Shown in pieces: positions 6,886-15,586 of a stretch of 54,685 bases of DNA (positions are counted from its first letter, which is position 1; each line of letters opens with the position of its first letter). The stretch is from Anaerolineae bacterium CG2_30_57_67. Its GTDB lineage: Bacteria > Chloroflexota > Anaerolineae > Anaerolineales > Villigracilaceae. The DNA is taken from assembly GCA_001872455.1 (NCBI GenBank), contig MNXJ01000052.1, positions 1 through 54,685 on the forward strand, given 5' to 3'. The position numbers and the translations under genes were made by a program. Below the pieces are notes generated by a model. It searched no databases, was not told the origin of the DNA, and saw nothing but the letters and a program-made list of their open reading frames with translations.

Positions 6886-8409
6886 ATGCCAAACATTCTC
6901 ACCCCCGATTGGGTCAAAGACGCCATTTTTTATCAGATTTTCCCCGACCGTTTTGCGCGCAGTGGCCGCAGCCCGTTAAATGGTCTCCAATTTGAAGCCT
7001 GGGATACGCCGCCAACCACGTTTGGTTTTAAAGGCGGCGACCTGCGCGGGATTGTGGACCGGCTGGATTATTTGAAGGAATTGGGGGTGACAGCACTCTA
7101 CCTGAACCCAATTTTTGCCTCGGCCAGCAATCACCGCTATCACACCTACGATTATTTCACCATCGACCCGCTGTTAGGCGGAAACGCCGCCCTGCGCGAG
7201 TTGCTGGACGAGGCGCACGCGCGCGGCATGAAAGTGGTGCTGGATGGCGTTTTTAACCACGCCAGCCGCGGGCTGTGGCAGTTCAATCATGTGCTGGAAA
7301 CCGGGGCCGCCTCGCCCTATGTGGATTGGTTTCACTTCAACCCGGAATTTTTGCGCGGCAAACGCGCCTGGGGCGCCTACCCCAGCCCCGAACAGCAGGA
7401 AATGCTGCGGCGCGGAGCCAGTTCTTACGACGCGCTCGGCTATCACGCCTGGTGGAATTTGCCCGCCCTGCCCAAATTCAACACCCAAACCCCCGCCGTG
7501 CGCGAATTTTTATTTGAAGCCGCCGAATTTTGGATTAAATTCGGCGCGGACGGCTGGCGGCTGGATGTGGCCTCGGAAATTGACGATGACTCGTTCTGGC
7601 AGGAATTTCGCCGCCGGGTCAAAGCCATCAACCCCGAAGCCTACATCGTCGGCGAAATCTGGCACGAAAGCCAGCACTGGCTGCAGGGCGACCAGTTTGA
7701 CGCGGTGATGAATTATCTCGTCACCGGGGCGCTGCTCGGCTACTTGATCGGCGAGCGCATGGGCGCGGAAGCCTACAGCGCCGGCGACTATCGCCGTTAT
7801 CTGCGCCCGCTCGACGCAACTGGCTTTGCAGAACGGATTGACTACATTCTTGGGCTGTACGCGCCCGAAATCAATCAGACGCAACTCAACCTGCTGGATA
7901 GCCACGACACGCCGCGCTTTTTGACTCTGGCACACGGCGACAAATCCGCGCTGATGTTGGGTTGGGTTTTTCTGATGACCTACCCCGGCGCACCCTGCAT
8001 TTACTACGGCGATGAAATTGGGCTGGAAGGCGGCCCCGACCCCGACTGCCGCCGCTCCTTCCCCTGGCAAAATCAAAGCGGCTGGGATAAAAATCTGCTC
8101 GCCAGCCTGCGTGAACTGATTGCGCTACGCAAAGCGCACCCGGCCTTGCGGCGCGGCGAGTATCTGCGCCTGTTCGCCGGGCAGGAAGTGGTGGCCTTTG
8201 GCCGCGCACTCAACAAAGACTCGCTGTTGGTGGTGCTCAACGCCGCCCGCGAGCCACGCGATATACAAATTCCCGTTGCGGGGCTGGGCTGGGAAAACGG
8301 AAAGCCCAAAACGCTGTGGGGCAACGGTTCCATCAGCCTGCGCGATGGAATTATCAATTTGCACCTTGGCCCGCGCGAAGCGGGCATGTTTAAGAATAAC
8401 GGGTTTTAA
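6886..8409 (+). CDS. GH13 neopullulanase/cyclomaltodextrinase-like enzyme, cytoplasmic type
   Basis: A 507-residue GH13 enzyme with no signal peptide. It begins almost directly at the barrel (WVKDAIFYQIFPDRFARS). Conserved regions: DGVFNH (Asp120, His125), GWRLDVASE with nucleophile Asp227, VGEIWHES with Glu267, and LLDSHDTPR with Asp341. The HDTPR and VGEIWHES forms are typical of the GH13_20 maltogenic amylase/neopullulanase group. That group usually has an N-terminal CBM34 domain for dimerisation, which is absent here. It follows the secreted amylase by 29 bases and probably hydrolyses imported maltodextrins in the cytoplasm. Its end overlaps the convergent DUF429 gene by 20 bases. Confidence 0.88.
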   Translation: MPNILTPDWVKDAIFYQIFPDRFARSGRSPLNGLQFEAWDTPPTTFGFKGGDLRGIVDRLDYLKELGVTALYLNPIFASASNHRYHTYDYFTIDPLLGGNAALRELLDEAHARGMKVVLDGVFNHASRGLWQFNHVLETGAASPYVDWFHFNPEFLRGKRAWGAYPSPEQQEMLRRGASSYDALGYHAWWNLPALPKFNTQTPAVREFLFEAAEFWIKFGADGWRLDVASEIDDDSFWQEFRRRVKAINPEAYIVGEIWHESQHWLQGDQFDAVMNYLVTGALLGYLIGERMGAEAYSAGDYRRYLRPLDATGFAERIDYILGLYAPEINQTQLNLLDSHDTPRFLTLAHGDKSALMLGWVFLMTYPGAPCIYYGDEIGLEGGPDPDCRRSFPWQNQSGWDKNLLASLRELIALRKAHPALRRGEYLRLFAGQEVVAFGRALNKDSLLVVLNAAREPRDIQIPVAGLGWENGKPKTLWGNGSISLRDGIINLHLGPREAGMFKNNGF

Positions 8410-9145
8410 GTTCCCGCGCCGGCAGCGTCACCTGGCCTTCGGCGGAGTCGCCCAGACGGGTGACTTCGGCGGGGCGCGTGACGGTCAGCCAGGCGGTGTG
8501 CGCGGCCATGAGCGCGTCCAGCTGCTCGGATGGATAGAGATGCTCCAGCGGAAGCGTCCCTTTCAGCAATTTGTAGCGCGTCAGTTCTTCAAAAAAATCC
8601 ATTGGGTCGCGCAAACGCACGCCCTGCTCGTACAGAATCAGTTGGCGTTGCAGGCGACCTTCCAGCGTGGCGCGCGCAAGGGGCAGAGCGGCCACAAGAA
8701 CGGTAAAACCAGCCTGCGGGTGAGTCTCCAGCCAGCGGCGTTGCGCCCCTTCGACAGAATCTGGCTGGTATTCCAACTCTGCCATGCCACGGTAAAAATC
8801 AAATCCCATTTGCACCCAGCCAGAACAAAATTCTCGCCGGGCAGATGTGGTGGCGACCTGGATGCCGCGCTGACGCAGTTCGTACTCGGCCAGACGCATT
8901 TCGAACGTGCGCCCGACACCGGGAAGTGTCAGACGGGCTGCGCGCACCAGCCCCTGATTGGGACGCAGCGGAGCGTTGACAGCGACAAGCGCCTGAGGCA
9001 GGCCGCCAAGAAAAGCCAGCGCGTCGCTCATCTCGCCTTCGGCCAGCGCCAGCAAATGCTGTTGCGCATCCAGCGCCGCCCAGGTGAAGGGTTTGCGTCC
9101 GCCACACGGGTCAATTCCAACAAAAGTAAGTGTGTCAAATAGCAT
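8390..9145 (-). CDS. DUF429-family protein (predicted RNase H-fold)
   Basis: A 251-residue soluble protein. It begins FVGIDPCGGRKPFTWAAL, a GID motif followed by a beta-hairpin, then AVNAPLRPNQGLVR (canonical IDAPL-like), then RxxExxLR and a late YPSEQLDALMAAHTAWL. This order fits the DUF429 family, which is predicted to have an RNase H-like fold and whose biochemical role is unknown. The ATG at 9145 faces the thioredoxin gene across a 55-base divergent spacer. Its 3' end overlaps the amylase gene tail-to-tail. No partner genes are evident. Confidence 0.65.
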   Translation of the reverse strand: MLFDTLTFVGIDPCGGRKPFTWAALDAQQHLLALAEGEMSDALAFLGGLPQALVAVNAPLRPNQGLVRAARLTLPGVGRTFEMRLAEYELRQRGIQVATTSARREFCSGWVQMGFDFYRGMAELEYQPDSVEGAQRRWLETHPQAGFTVLVAALPLARATLEGRLQRQLILYEQGVRLRDPMDFFEELTRYKLLKGTLPLEHLYPSEQLDALMAAHTAWLTVTRPAEVTRLGDSAEGQVTLPARELKTRYS

Positions 9146-9200
9146 GGTTGGTCATCTAATCATGTAGAATGAGTGAATTTCTTATAACTATAGAGGCAAA

Positions 9201-9761
9201 ATGAGTTTTGTGCAAGCAATTCGCAAAAACTGGCCGGGAATACTGGCAGTGGCGCTGGGATTGGTTTGGATTTGGGTTTCACGCGCGCCGGAGGGGGCAA
9301 CCACCGCCGGGGGAATCCCCGCGCCGCAAGCCGGATTTCTGGCTCCCGCAATCAGCCTGACGACGCTGGAGGGTGAAACCGTTGCACTGGCCGACCTGCG
9401 CGGCCAGGTTGTGCTGGTCAATATTTGGGCAACGTGGTGTCCGCCCTGCCGCGCTGAAATGCCCGCCATTCAACGCGCCTACGAGACCTATCACAAGCAA
9501 GGTTTTGTGGTGCTGGCAGTCAATTCCACCGTGCAGGATGACGCGGCCAAAATCCCCACTTTCGTGGCCGAATACAGGCTGACATTTCCGATTTTGCTTG
9601 ATGGAGACGGAGCGGTAACGCGGTTGTACAAAGTGGCCTCGCTGCCAAGCTCGTTCTTCATCGGCAGAGATGGCATCATCCGCGAGGTCGTGATTGGCGG
9701 CCCGATGGATGAAGCCCTGCTAAAAACGCGCATCGAAACCTTGCTGAAGGAGAAACCCTGA
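9201..9761 (+). CDS. Membrane-anchored TlpA/ResA-type thiol-disulfide oxidoreductase
   Basis: A 186-residue protein. Residues about 12-28 (WPGILAVALGLVWIWVS) form a signal anchor. The thioredoxin-fold domain follows, with the active site WCPPCRAEMP near residues 81-90 and the cis-proline segment SLPSSFFIGRDG. Such proteins act outside the membrane and usually reduce disulfides, for example in cytochrome c maturation. A GAGG sequence lies 5 bases before ATG 9201. The stop codon overlaps the next start (TGATG), so it is translationally coupled to the Lgt-like gene, an uncommon pairing. Confidence 0.88.
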   Translation: MSFVQAIRKNWPGILAVALGLVWIWVSRAPEGATTAGGIPAPQAGFLAPAISLTTLEGETVALADLRGQVVLVNIWATWCPPCRAEMPAIQRAYETYHKQGFVVLAVNSTVQDDAAKIPTFVAEYRLTFPILLDGDGAVTRLYKVASLPSSFFIGRDGIIREVVIGGPMDEALLKTRIETLLKEKP

Positions 9762-10492
9762 TGTTGCCCACCCTGCAAGTTGGCCCGCTGGCGCTGCAAG
9801 TTCCCGGCCTGATGTTTTTGCTGGCGCTGTGGCTGGGGCTAAATCTAACGGAAAAGTTCGCGCCACGACGCGGCATGAACGCCGAAACACTGTACAATTT
9901 AATCTTCGCCGCGCTGATAAGCGCTCTTATCGGTGCGCGCCTGTCTTTTGCGGCGCAAAATTTTGCCATTTTCACCGCCACACCGCTCAGCCTGATTTCG
10001 CTCAACCCCGGTCTGCTCGACCCGTTTGGCGGTTTTGCGGCAGGACTGTTGGCCGCGCTAATTTATGGACAACGAAAAAAATTGGCGCTCTGGCAAACAC
10101 TGGATGTTTTGACACCGTTTTTTGCAATGATGATGGCAGGGCTGGCGCTTTCCAACGCAGCGTCGGGCGCGGCTTTTGGGATGGAAACGACACTGCCCTG
10201 GGGCATTGACCTGTGGGGAGCAAAACGCCACCCAACGCAATTTTATGCGCTCGGGCTGGCGCTGGCAAATTTAGCGCTGCTTGGCTGGCAGTGGAAAACC
10301 ACTGGCTGGCGTGATAGAACGTTATTTTTATTTTTTGTGGCGCTGACGGCTGGCGCGTGGTTATTTGTGGAAGGTTTCCGCGGCGATTCGGTTATTCTGG
10401 CGGGCGGTTTTCGTGCCGGACAAGTGCTGGCCTGGGCGCTGATGGCGGCGGCACTGGGACGAATTATGTTACTGGATGCGTCAAAAAAATGA
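9761..10492 (+). CDS. Lgt-like membrane protein lacking key Lgt catalytic residues
   Basis: A 243-residue polytopic membrane protein related to prolipoprotein diacylglyceryl transferase. It keeps the RHPTQFY motif (RHPSQLY in Lgt) and the late FVEGFRGDS (EFFR-type) with the essential arginine. The E. coli-type HGGLIG histidine region reads PFGGFAAG, with Phe for the essential His103. The GRxGNFxNGE signature reads AGLALSNAASG, with no arginine at the Arg143 position. It is therefore either a very divergent Lgt or a paralogue with another job. AAGGAG lies 7 bases before ATG 9761. It is coupled to the TlpA gene before it and nearly to folB after it. Confidence 0.7.
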   Translation: MLPTLQVGPLALQVPGLMFLLALWLGLNLTEKFAPRRGMNAETLYNLIFAALISALIGARLSFAAQNFAIFTATPLSLISLNPGLLDPFGGFAAGLLAALIYGQRKKLALWQTLDVLTPFFAMMMAGLALSNAASGAAFGMETTLPWGIDLWGAKRHPTQFYALGLALANLALLGWQWKTTGWRDRTLFLFFVALTAGAWLFVEGFRGDSVILAGGFRAGQVLAWALMAAALGRIMLLDASKK

Positions 10493-10509
10493 ATGAACGG
10501 GGTTCCGGC

Positions 10510-10866
10510 ATGGACAAAATAATCATCAAAGACCTGACGGTCGAGGCAATTCTTGGAATTTACAAACAGGAACGCCTCACACCGCAAAAAGTGGTACTGA
10601 ATGTGGAGGTCTTTACCGATATTCGCGCGGCGGCGCACAGCGACTCGATTGCCGATTGCGTGGATTATGAACAACTGGCAAATCGGCTACGGGCGCATGT
10701 AAAAACAGCAAAACGACAGACGGTGGAAGCGCTCGCCGAAGATTTGGCGCAATTGTGTTTGCAAACGCCCGGGGCGCGGGCTGTCACAATCCGCGTGGAA
10801 AAGCCCAAAGCCTACTGGTATGCAAGCGCGGTCGGTGTCGAAATTTATCGAGAAAAAATTGTCTGA
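10510..10866 (+). CDS. folB: Dihydroneopterin aldolase
   Basis: A 118-residue FolB. The enzyme cleaves 7,8-dihydroneopterin to 6-hydroxymethyl-dihydropterin and glycolaldehyde in folate synthesis. Family landmarks: GIYKQERLTPQKVVLNVEV near the start, DCVDYEQLANRL in the middle, VEALAEDLAQLCL, and VTIRVEKPKA with the conserved late lysine. I chose ATG 10510 because the fold begins at DKIIIKDL. An in-frame ATG at 10489 overlaps the Lgt-like stop (ATGA) and would add seven residues by coupled translation. A terminator follows. Confidence 0.88.
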   Translation: MDKIIIKDLTVEAILGIYKQERLTPQKVVLNVEVFTDIRAAAHSDSIADCVDYEQLANRLRAHVKTAKRQTVEALAEDLAQLCLQTPGARAVTIRVEKPKAYWYASAVGVEIYREKIV

Positions 10867-10874
10867 TAAAAGAA

Positions 10875-10899
10875 CGTCCCGAAGGTTTCCTTCGGGACG
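10875..10899. terminator. Bidirectional terminator between convergent genes
   Basis: CGTCCCGAAGG, loop TTT, CCTTCGGGACG: an 11-bp perfect stem. It lies 8 bases after the folB stop and 27 bases beyond the end of the BcsB-like gene on the other strand. T-rich flanks are modest on both sides (GTTGTT; on the - strand TTCTTTT). Confidence 0.8.
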
Positions 10900-10926
10900 G
10901 TTGTTCCAACAGCGATGCAAGCGGCG

Positions 10927-13128
10927 CTATTTTTTGCGGGCAGCGCTCCAGAGTACGAGAAGCAAGAGCAACACCGTCAGCACAGAAAGCGTCACAATCG
11001 CCGGAAAAATCCAACTGGGGTGGGCAGAAGTCGGCGAAACAGCGGGCAGAGAGACGGTGGGCAGTTGTCCCGGCACAGCGGTGGCCGAAAGGTTGGTGCT
11101 GGTGACGCCAATGCGCGTATCGGTGGCAAGCACCTGCTGACGGTTGATAACCGCGTAATTGCCCGTCACCTTGCCGTGCAAAACCGGGTCGGTCATGGCG
11201 GTGAGTACCCAGCCCAGCCCTTCGGGCGTGCTTCCCAGAAAAGTGATGACCGTTTCGGCGGCGTTCCAGGGCGAGGAAAATATTTCGATGTAGCCCAGGC
11301 TGGCGTTTTCGGGTAGGCGATAGGTAACCGGCATACTGCGCTCCAGCGCCTGATTGGTGCCCGCCTCAAAAGGCGCGGGCATGGCATCCGCCATTTCGCT
11401 GACGAGCGGAATTTGCGCCGGTTGCCCGACAATCATCAACGATTTTTGACGAAATTCATCTGAAACAGCATCGGCGTAGGCCACTTGCGGAGCGAGAATT
11501 TTGCCAGTGGCGCGTCTGCCAAGATCCGCCATCAATTGCGAGGCGATGCTCCAACTGGCCGGGTCCGTAGCAGAAACGATCAGACCCATCCCATCCAGGC
11601 TGGGGGTGGAGGTAAAAGGGAATGGGTAAAGACTCAGGTTGAGCAGTTGAGTGGAAATGCCTGCCTCGGCAGGGATGAGCGGCAAATGCACCAGCGACGA
11701 GGCGTTGGCGGTAAACCACAACCCATTGGTGGCAAAATCGGAGCAGAAATTGGTCGGGCGCATGTCGGTCTGAATCACCAGTTTGTTATCGCCGGGGCGC
11801 AAGGCTTCGGGGTGCAACAAGATTTTCAGAACGTTGACCTGTTTGGCCGTGTCGGCAGTAAATTGAACACTGCCGATGCGCTGTTCGTTGAGAATGACAA
11901 CCAGCCCAGAATTGCCCAAATCCACCAGCGCGGAGTGGCTATACACCAGGTTGAGATACGGGTCAATGCCGGGAACCTGGCCGGGCGGCAGATAAAAACG
12001 ATATTCAAGCGAACTGACGCCGTAACCGGTGACGGTGCGGGTCGGATAGCCCAGGTCGCCAAAACTGCGGTCGGGTGCCACAGAAGTTGCCTGCGCCTGC
12101 GGATTGACCTGGCTGATGACAGCAAAGGAAGCGTCCGCGCCCGGCTGGACAATGCCAAAAGTGAGCGCTTGCGCGGCTTTGAGCGCCCCAACTTCATCTG
12201 CGCCGCCGATGTAGAGAATGGCACGCGCCGGGTTCCAGGGCGAGACCGCCATTTGAATAACGCCATCGCCAGCCTGAACGCCAGTAGCGGGCAGAATCAC
12301 CTGCGGCAGAGCTGCCAGCAACGCGGGTGTTCCCACCAGAATCAGATGCGCCTGGCTTTTCTGTTCCTCCGTCAGCGCCGAAACCGTCAATAGCGGCAAA
12401 ACCAGCCCGCCCTGCGACATGCGCCCGAAGGCGGCGGAAGTTGTCAGCGCGGCTTGCAATTCAGCAGCGCTTGGCTGATCTGCTGTCACCAGATAAACGG
12501 CTTCGGGCAAAAAGGAACTATCCTGATAAAAAGGCCGGGGCAAGGTTACCAGGTCAGCGGCGGGAGCAACCAGCGTGTGCGGCAATTCCAGAAACGAGTT
12601 GGAGCGCAAAATCAGGGTGGTTTCCTGGGGAAAACGACAGTCATACGCGGCATCCAAGAAGAAACGCAGGGTATGACGCCCATCAGAACGATGGGAAACC
12701 AGCGCTTCGGTGGAAATGGGAACAACAATCGTCTGCGCGCCCGCCTGGTTGATGAACAGCGTCGCTATCAACCTATCGTTGAGCGTAATTTCCAGCGCCG
12801 CGCCCGAACTGCGCTGATCAAGCGGCTCCTTGGCCGAAAAAGAAGCCTCGATACTAAGGGTCAGCGCCGCGCCCGGGCTAAGCTGCCAGGATGCAGGCGG
12901 CGTGTAACGCACCTCCGCCGAGTCAAACGGCCCGCGCATCACCAAATCTTTGGTGCCCAAGGCGACAAAGGGAATCACACCGCCCGCCAGGTCAGGTGCG
13001 GGAGTCTGGCTGAGTGTCGCGCTGGGCGTGGGCGTCACACTGGCTTGCGCCAGGCCGGGAGTGACATTCGCCGCCATCAGGCTGATGGCAATAACAATAA
13101 AAAGGCAAACGCTTAAGATTTTTTTCAT
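10927..13128 (-). CDS. BcsB-like membrane-anchored polysaccharide synthase subunit
   Basis: A 733-residue exported protein. The signal peptide is MKKILSVCLFIVIAISLM..., cleaved near GLAQA. A large extracytoplasmic part carries features of BcsB (cellulose synthase regulatory subunit): jelly-roll-like segments (ALEITLNDRLIATLFIN; LVIQTDMRP) alternating with flavodoxin-like segments. A C-terminal membrane helix (IFPAIVTLSVLTVLLLLLVLW) ends in ARKK. ATG 13128 is preceded by AAGGAG, which decides the start over two upstream ATGs. In BcsAB systems BcsB guides the nascent glucan across the membrane. No BcsA is present here; the only processive-looking GT2 nearby is at 14302-15492. It is the last gene of the exopolysaccharide run. 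Confidence 0.78.
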   Translation of the reverse strand: MKKILSVCLFIVIAISLMAANVTPGLAQASVTPTPSATLSQTPAPDLAGGVIPFVALGTKDLVMRGPFDSAEVRYTPPASWQLSPGAALTLSIEASFSAKEPLDQRSSGAALEITLNDRLIATLFINQAGAQTIVVPISTEALVSHRSDGRHTLRFFLDAAYDCRFPQETTLILRSNSFLELPHTLVAPAADLVTLPRPFYQDSSFLPEAVYLVTADQPSAAELQAALTTSAAFGRMSQGGLVLPLLTVSALTEEQKSQAHLILVGTPALLAALPQVILPATGVQAGDGVIQMAVSPWNPARAILYIGGADEVGALKAAQALTFGIVQPGADASFAVISQVNPQAQATSVAPDRSFGDLGYPTRTVTGYGVSSLEYRFYLPPGQVPGIDPYLNLVYSHSALVDLGNSGLVVILNEQRIGSVQFTADTAKQVNVLKILLHPEALRPGDNKLVIQTDMRPTNFCSDFATNGLWFTANASSLVHLPLIPAEAGISTQLLNLSLYPFPFTSTPSLDGMGLIVSATDPASWSIASQLMADLGRRATGKILAPQVAYADAVSDEFRQKSLMIVGQPAQIPLVSEMADAMPAPFEAGTNQALERSMPVTYRLPENASLGYIEIFSSPWNAAETVITFLGSTPEGLGWVLTAMTDPVLHGKVTGNYAVINRQQVLATDTRIGVTSTNLSATAVPGQLPTVSLPAVSPTSAHPSWIFPAIVTLSVLTVLLLLLVLWSAARKK

Positions 13129-13178
13129 TCTTCTCCTTTTCGTCATACGGCAGTTGCACCGCAAAGATTATGGTCGCA

Positions 13179-14309
13179 CTATAAAATGGTTTGTTCAATC
13201 ACCGGGCGCATGGCGGCGACCACCCGCTCCCAGGTGAAGAAAGTTTCGACGCGCCGGCGGCCTGCCTGCCCCATACGGGCGCGCAAATCCGGATCGCGGA
13301 ATAAACGTATCAACGCGGCGGCCAGCGCCTGCGGATTTTCGGGCGGCACCACCAGCCCGGTTTCCGCGCCGGTGATAATTTCGCTCATGGCATCATTCTG
13401 CACGCCAACACAGGGCAGGCCGCAGGCCATCGCTTCCAGCAAAACGTCGCCCCAGGTTTCCAGGCGCGAGGGCAACACAAAGACATCCGAGCTACAGTAC
13501 AAATTCAGAATCGGGCCGCGCTCCCAGGTGGGCGAAAGCACATCCACGCCGTCCACCGGCAGTTCCGCTGGAATGTGGTCGCCAGTCACCAGCGCCAGGC
13601 GCGCACCCGGAATTTGGCGGCGTACTTCGGCAAATGCCAGCAACAAAACGTCACCACCCTTGCGGATAAATTCCTTGCCAATGAAAAGGGCGATTGGCTC
13701 CTCGCTGGAACGAGGTCGCGCCGAAAGGTCGGGTAGCGCCGAAAAGTTAGCTCCGCCGCCGACAATGGATATCTTTTCGGGGGAAACAGCGTACCCGGCA
13801 ACCAGCGAGTCGCGCACCAACTGACTACGGACGAAAATATGCCGCGCGTGCTGATACGCCCTCGTTTCCATCTGCAGCCATTTTTCCCGGTGCACGGGCG
13901 AAAACGGCGAGCGCCCCGCTTCGGCGCGACAGGCCGATAACCGGGCGGTGTAATCGGTGTAAATCAGCGTTGGGACGGCGGATTGATAGAGCGCCGAGTC
14001 AAACACCGCGCCAAGTTGCAAGACCATATCGGGCTTTTCCTGCGCCACTTTCTGCGCCACACGCCGTGAGCGGGCTTCAAAGGTGTAGATATTCTTCCAA
14101 AAACGCTCACGCCAGACGTGACGGTTGGGGTGAAACACCAGCGCGGCATTGAACCAACGCGCCAGCCCGCGCAGGGAGGCGTCGAAAGGCGTTACCTGAG
14201 CGTAAGCAGAAAGCGCCTGTGCAAAGTAGCCATATTTCACCCTGGCGGTCATTTCCAGCGTCAGGTCACCCATCAGCGCCAGCAAAATGCGCGGAGCAAC
14301 ATTAGTCAT
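13179..14309 (-). CDS. GT4-family glycosyltransferase
   Basis: A 376-residue GT-B fold glycosyltransferase. Near the middle is the donor-site motif IGKEFIRKGGDVLLLAF, followed by the family-4 E-x7-E motif ETWGDVLLE, then ACGLPCVGV and the usual C-terminal helix. ATG 14309 is preceded by GGAG 6 bases upstream and overlaps the stop of the GT2 gene by 8 bases (ATGACTAA), so the two are translationally coupled. It adds a sugar to a lipid-linked repeat unit (inference); donor and acceptor are unknown. A gap of 50 bases separates it from the BcsB-like gene. Confidence 0.85.
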   Translation of the reverse strand: MTNVAPRILLALMGDLTLEMTARVKYGYFAQALSAYAQVTPFDASLRGLARWFNAALVFHPNRHVWRERFWKNIYTFEARSRRVAQKVAQEKPDMVLQLGAVFDSALYQSAVPTLIYTDYTARLSACRAEAGRSPFSPVHREKWLQMETRAYQHARHIFVRSQLVRDSLVAGYAVSPEKISIVGGGANFSALPDLSARPRSSEEPIALFIGKEFIRKGGDVLLLAFAEVRRQIPGARLALVTGDHIPAELPVDGVDVLSPTWERGPILNLYCSSDVFVLPSRLETWGDVLLEAMACGLPCVGVQNDAMSEIITGAETGLVVPPENPQALAAALIRLFRDPDLRARMGQAGRRRVETFFTWERVVAAMRPVIEQTIL

Positions 14310-15492
14310 GCGATTCTCCGCGACGTTGAGCGCGTTTCCATTGCGCGTTTTGCCCACGCGTGGCAAAACGCCAAAATCCGCGCAGGGCAGACAGGTTGCT
14401 GTTGACCAGAAACGATGTCAAATAAAACAATTTACCAACCTTGCCCCGCTCGCCGATAAAATTACCGAGCAAAGCCGCCAGGTAAAAAATTACCTGTGCG
14501 CCCAACGCCAGCCCATTCCAGGGAGCGGACAGCCACAACCAGGCCGGGGATGCGGCGGACGGCCAGATGACCGCCATCAGCGCCGAAACCAACGCCAGAA
14601 TCATAAAAAACGGCACCAGCGGGCGGGTGTATTTATGCGAAATCAGTTGCCAGAGCCAGAGTGGATGCTTGAACGGCAACATTTTGGCAGAGCGCGCCAT
14701 GGCCTGATAACGCCCGGCCACAATCCGCGCGCGGCGTTCTGATTCATCGCGCGCTGAAACAGAAACGCGCTCGAAAGATTGGGCCTGCGGCACATATACC
14801 ATGCGATAACCCTGACGAAAAACCTGGGTCATTAGAAAATAATCATCGTTGATGGTGTCACGCGGCGGCGCGACGTACAAACGGCGGCGCATGGCGTTGG
14901 CTTCGCCCGCCGCGCCGGTGGCACAGCCCAGGCGGGTTTCCTGCTTCTTCAGCCACGATTCATATTTCCAGTACGCGCCTTCCGAGTCGCCCAGCGCGCC
15001 GTCGCCTTCGATGACGTGTTTCGCGCCGCCAGTTGCGCCGACGCTGGCATCCTGAAAGGGCGCAACCAGCGCGCGCAAGGTATTGGGGCTGTACAGGTTG
15101 TTGGCGTCCGACATCAGCAAAATTTCACCGCGCGCTTTTTGCAGGGCATGGTCAATCGCGGCCATTTTTCCGCCGCGCTCCGGGCGGAAGGAGAGTTCGA
15201 CGCCGCGGTCGGAAAAACCAGCCACAAGCGCATCGGTGCCGTCATCCGAACCGTCGGCGGCCACCAGAATTTGCAGTTTTTCGCGCGGATAATCCAGCGA
15301 CAGGCTGTTTTCCAGTTTTTCGGCGATGACGGCTTTTTCGTTGTAGGCGGCAATCAAGAGTGTCACCGTCGGCGCGTAAGGCGGATAGGGCGCAGGGCCA
15401 GGTTTCAGGCGCGCCAACAAGGCCACAAGCCATGGGTAGAGGGCATAGGAATAAAGAATGAAGATGACGGAAAGCCAGAAGAGGATGCTCAT
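14302..15492 (-). CDS. GT2-family membrane glycosyltransferase
   Basis: A 396-residue inverting glycosyltransferase. It has one N-terminal membrane helix (residues about 2-25), a GT-A domain with LIAAYNEKAVI, AADGSDDGTD and the metal-binding SDAN, then NDDYFL in the acceptor-base position. It ends with RRARIVAGRYQ and three or four C-terminal membrane helices. The layout resembles IcaA/ExoO-like synthases, but the canonical QxxRW of processive synthases is not evident. It could be the transferase that partners the BcsB-like protein two genes on (inference). The leader in front of ATG 15492 lies in a dispersed inverted repeat. Confidence 0.85.
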   Translation of the reverse strand: MSILFWLSVIFILYSYALYPWLVALLARLKPGPAPYPPYAPTVTLLIAAYNEKAVIAEKLENSLSLDYPREKLQILVAADGSDDGTDALVAGFSDRGVELSFRPERGGKMAAIDHALQKARGEILLMSDANNLYSPNTLRALVAPFQDASVGATGGAKHVIEGDGALGDSEGAYWKYESWLKKQETRLGCATGAAGEANAMRRRLYVAPPRDTINDDYFLMTQVFRQGYRMVYVPQAQSFERVSVSARDESERRARIVAGRYQAMARSAKMLPFKHPLWLWQLISHKYTRPLVPFFMILALVSALMAVIWPSAASPAWLWLSAPWNGLALGAQVIFYLAALLGNFIGERGKVGKLFYLTSFLVNSNLSALRGFWRFATRGQNAQWKRAQRRGESHD

Positions 15493-15510
15493 GGGCGCAA
15501 AAACCTATCG

Positions 15511-15586
15511 AACACAAAGGTCGCAAAGGATCACAAAGAAATACTTTTCATCCATCAACCTTCGTATACTTGGCGTCCTTTGTGTT
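15511..15586. repeat. Dispersed inverted repeat covering the end of a GT4 gene
   Basis: Arms AACACAAAGGTCGCAAAG (15511-15528) and CTTGGCGTCCTTTGTGTT (15569-15586) pair at 16 of 18 positions. The sequence is of the cacaaagg...cctttgtg type seen as intergenic repeats in many bacteria. The right arm lies inside the 3' end of the GT4 gene and encodes its last residues (LNTKDAK...); the left arm lies in the leader of the GT2 gene. Confidence 0.65.

Noticed and set aside
8120-9142. 340-residue open frame on the + strand
   Set aside because: It spans the end of the second amylase in another frame and the antisense of the DUF429 gene.
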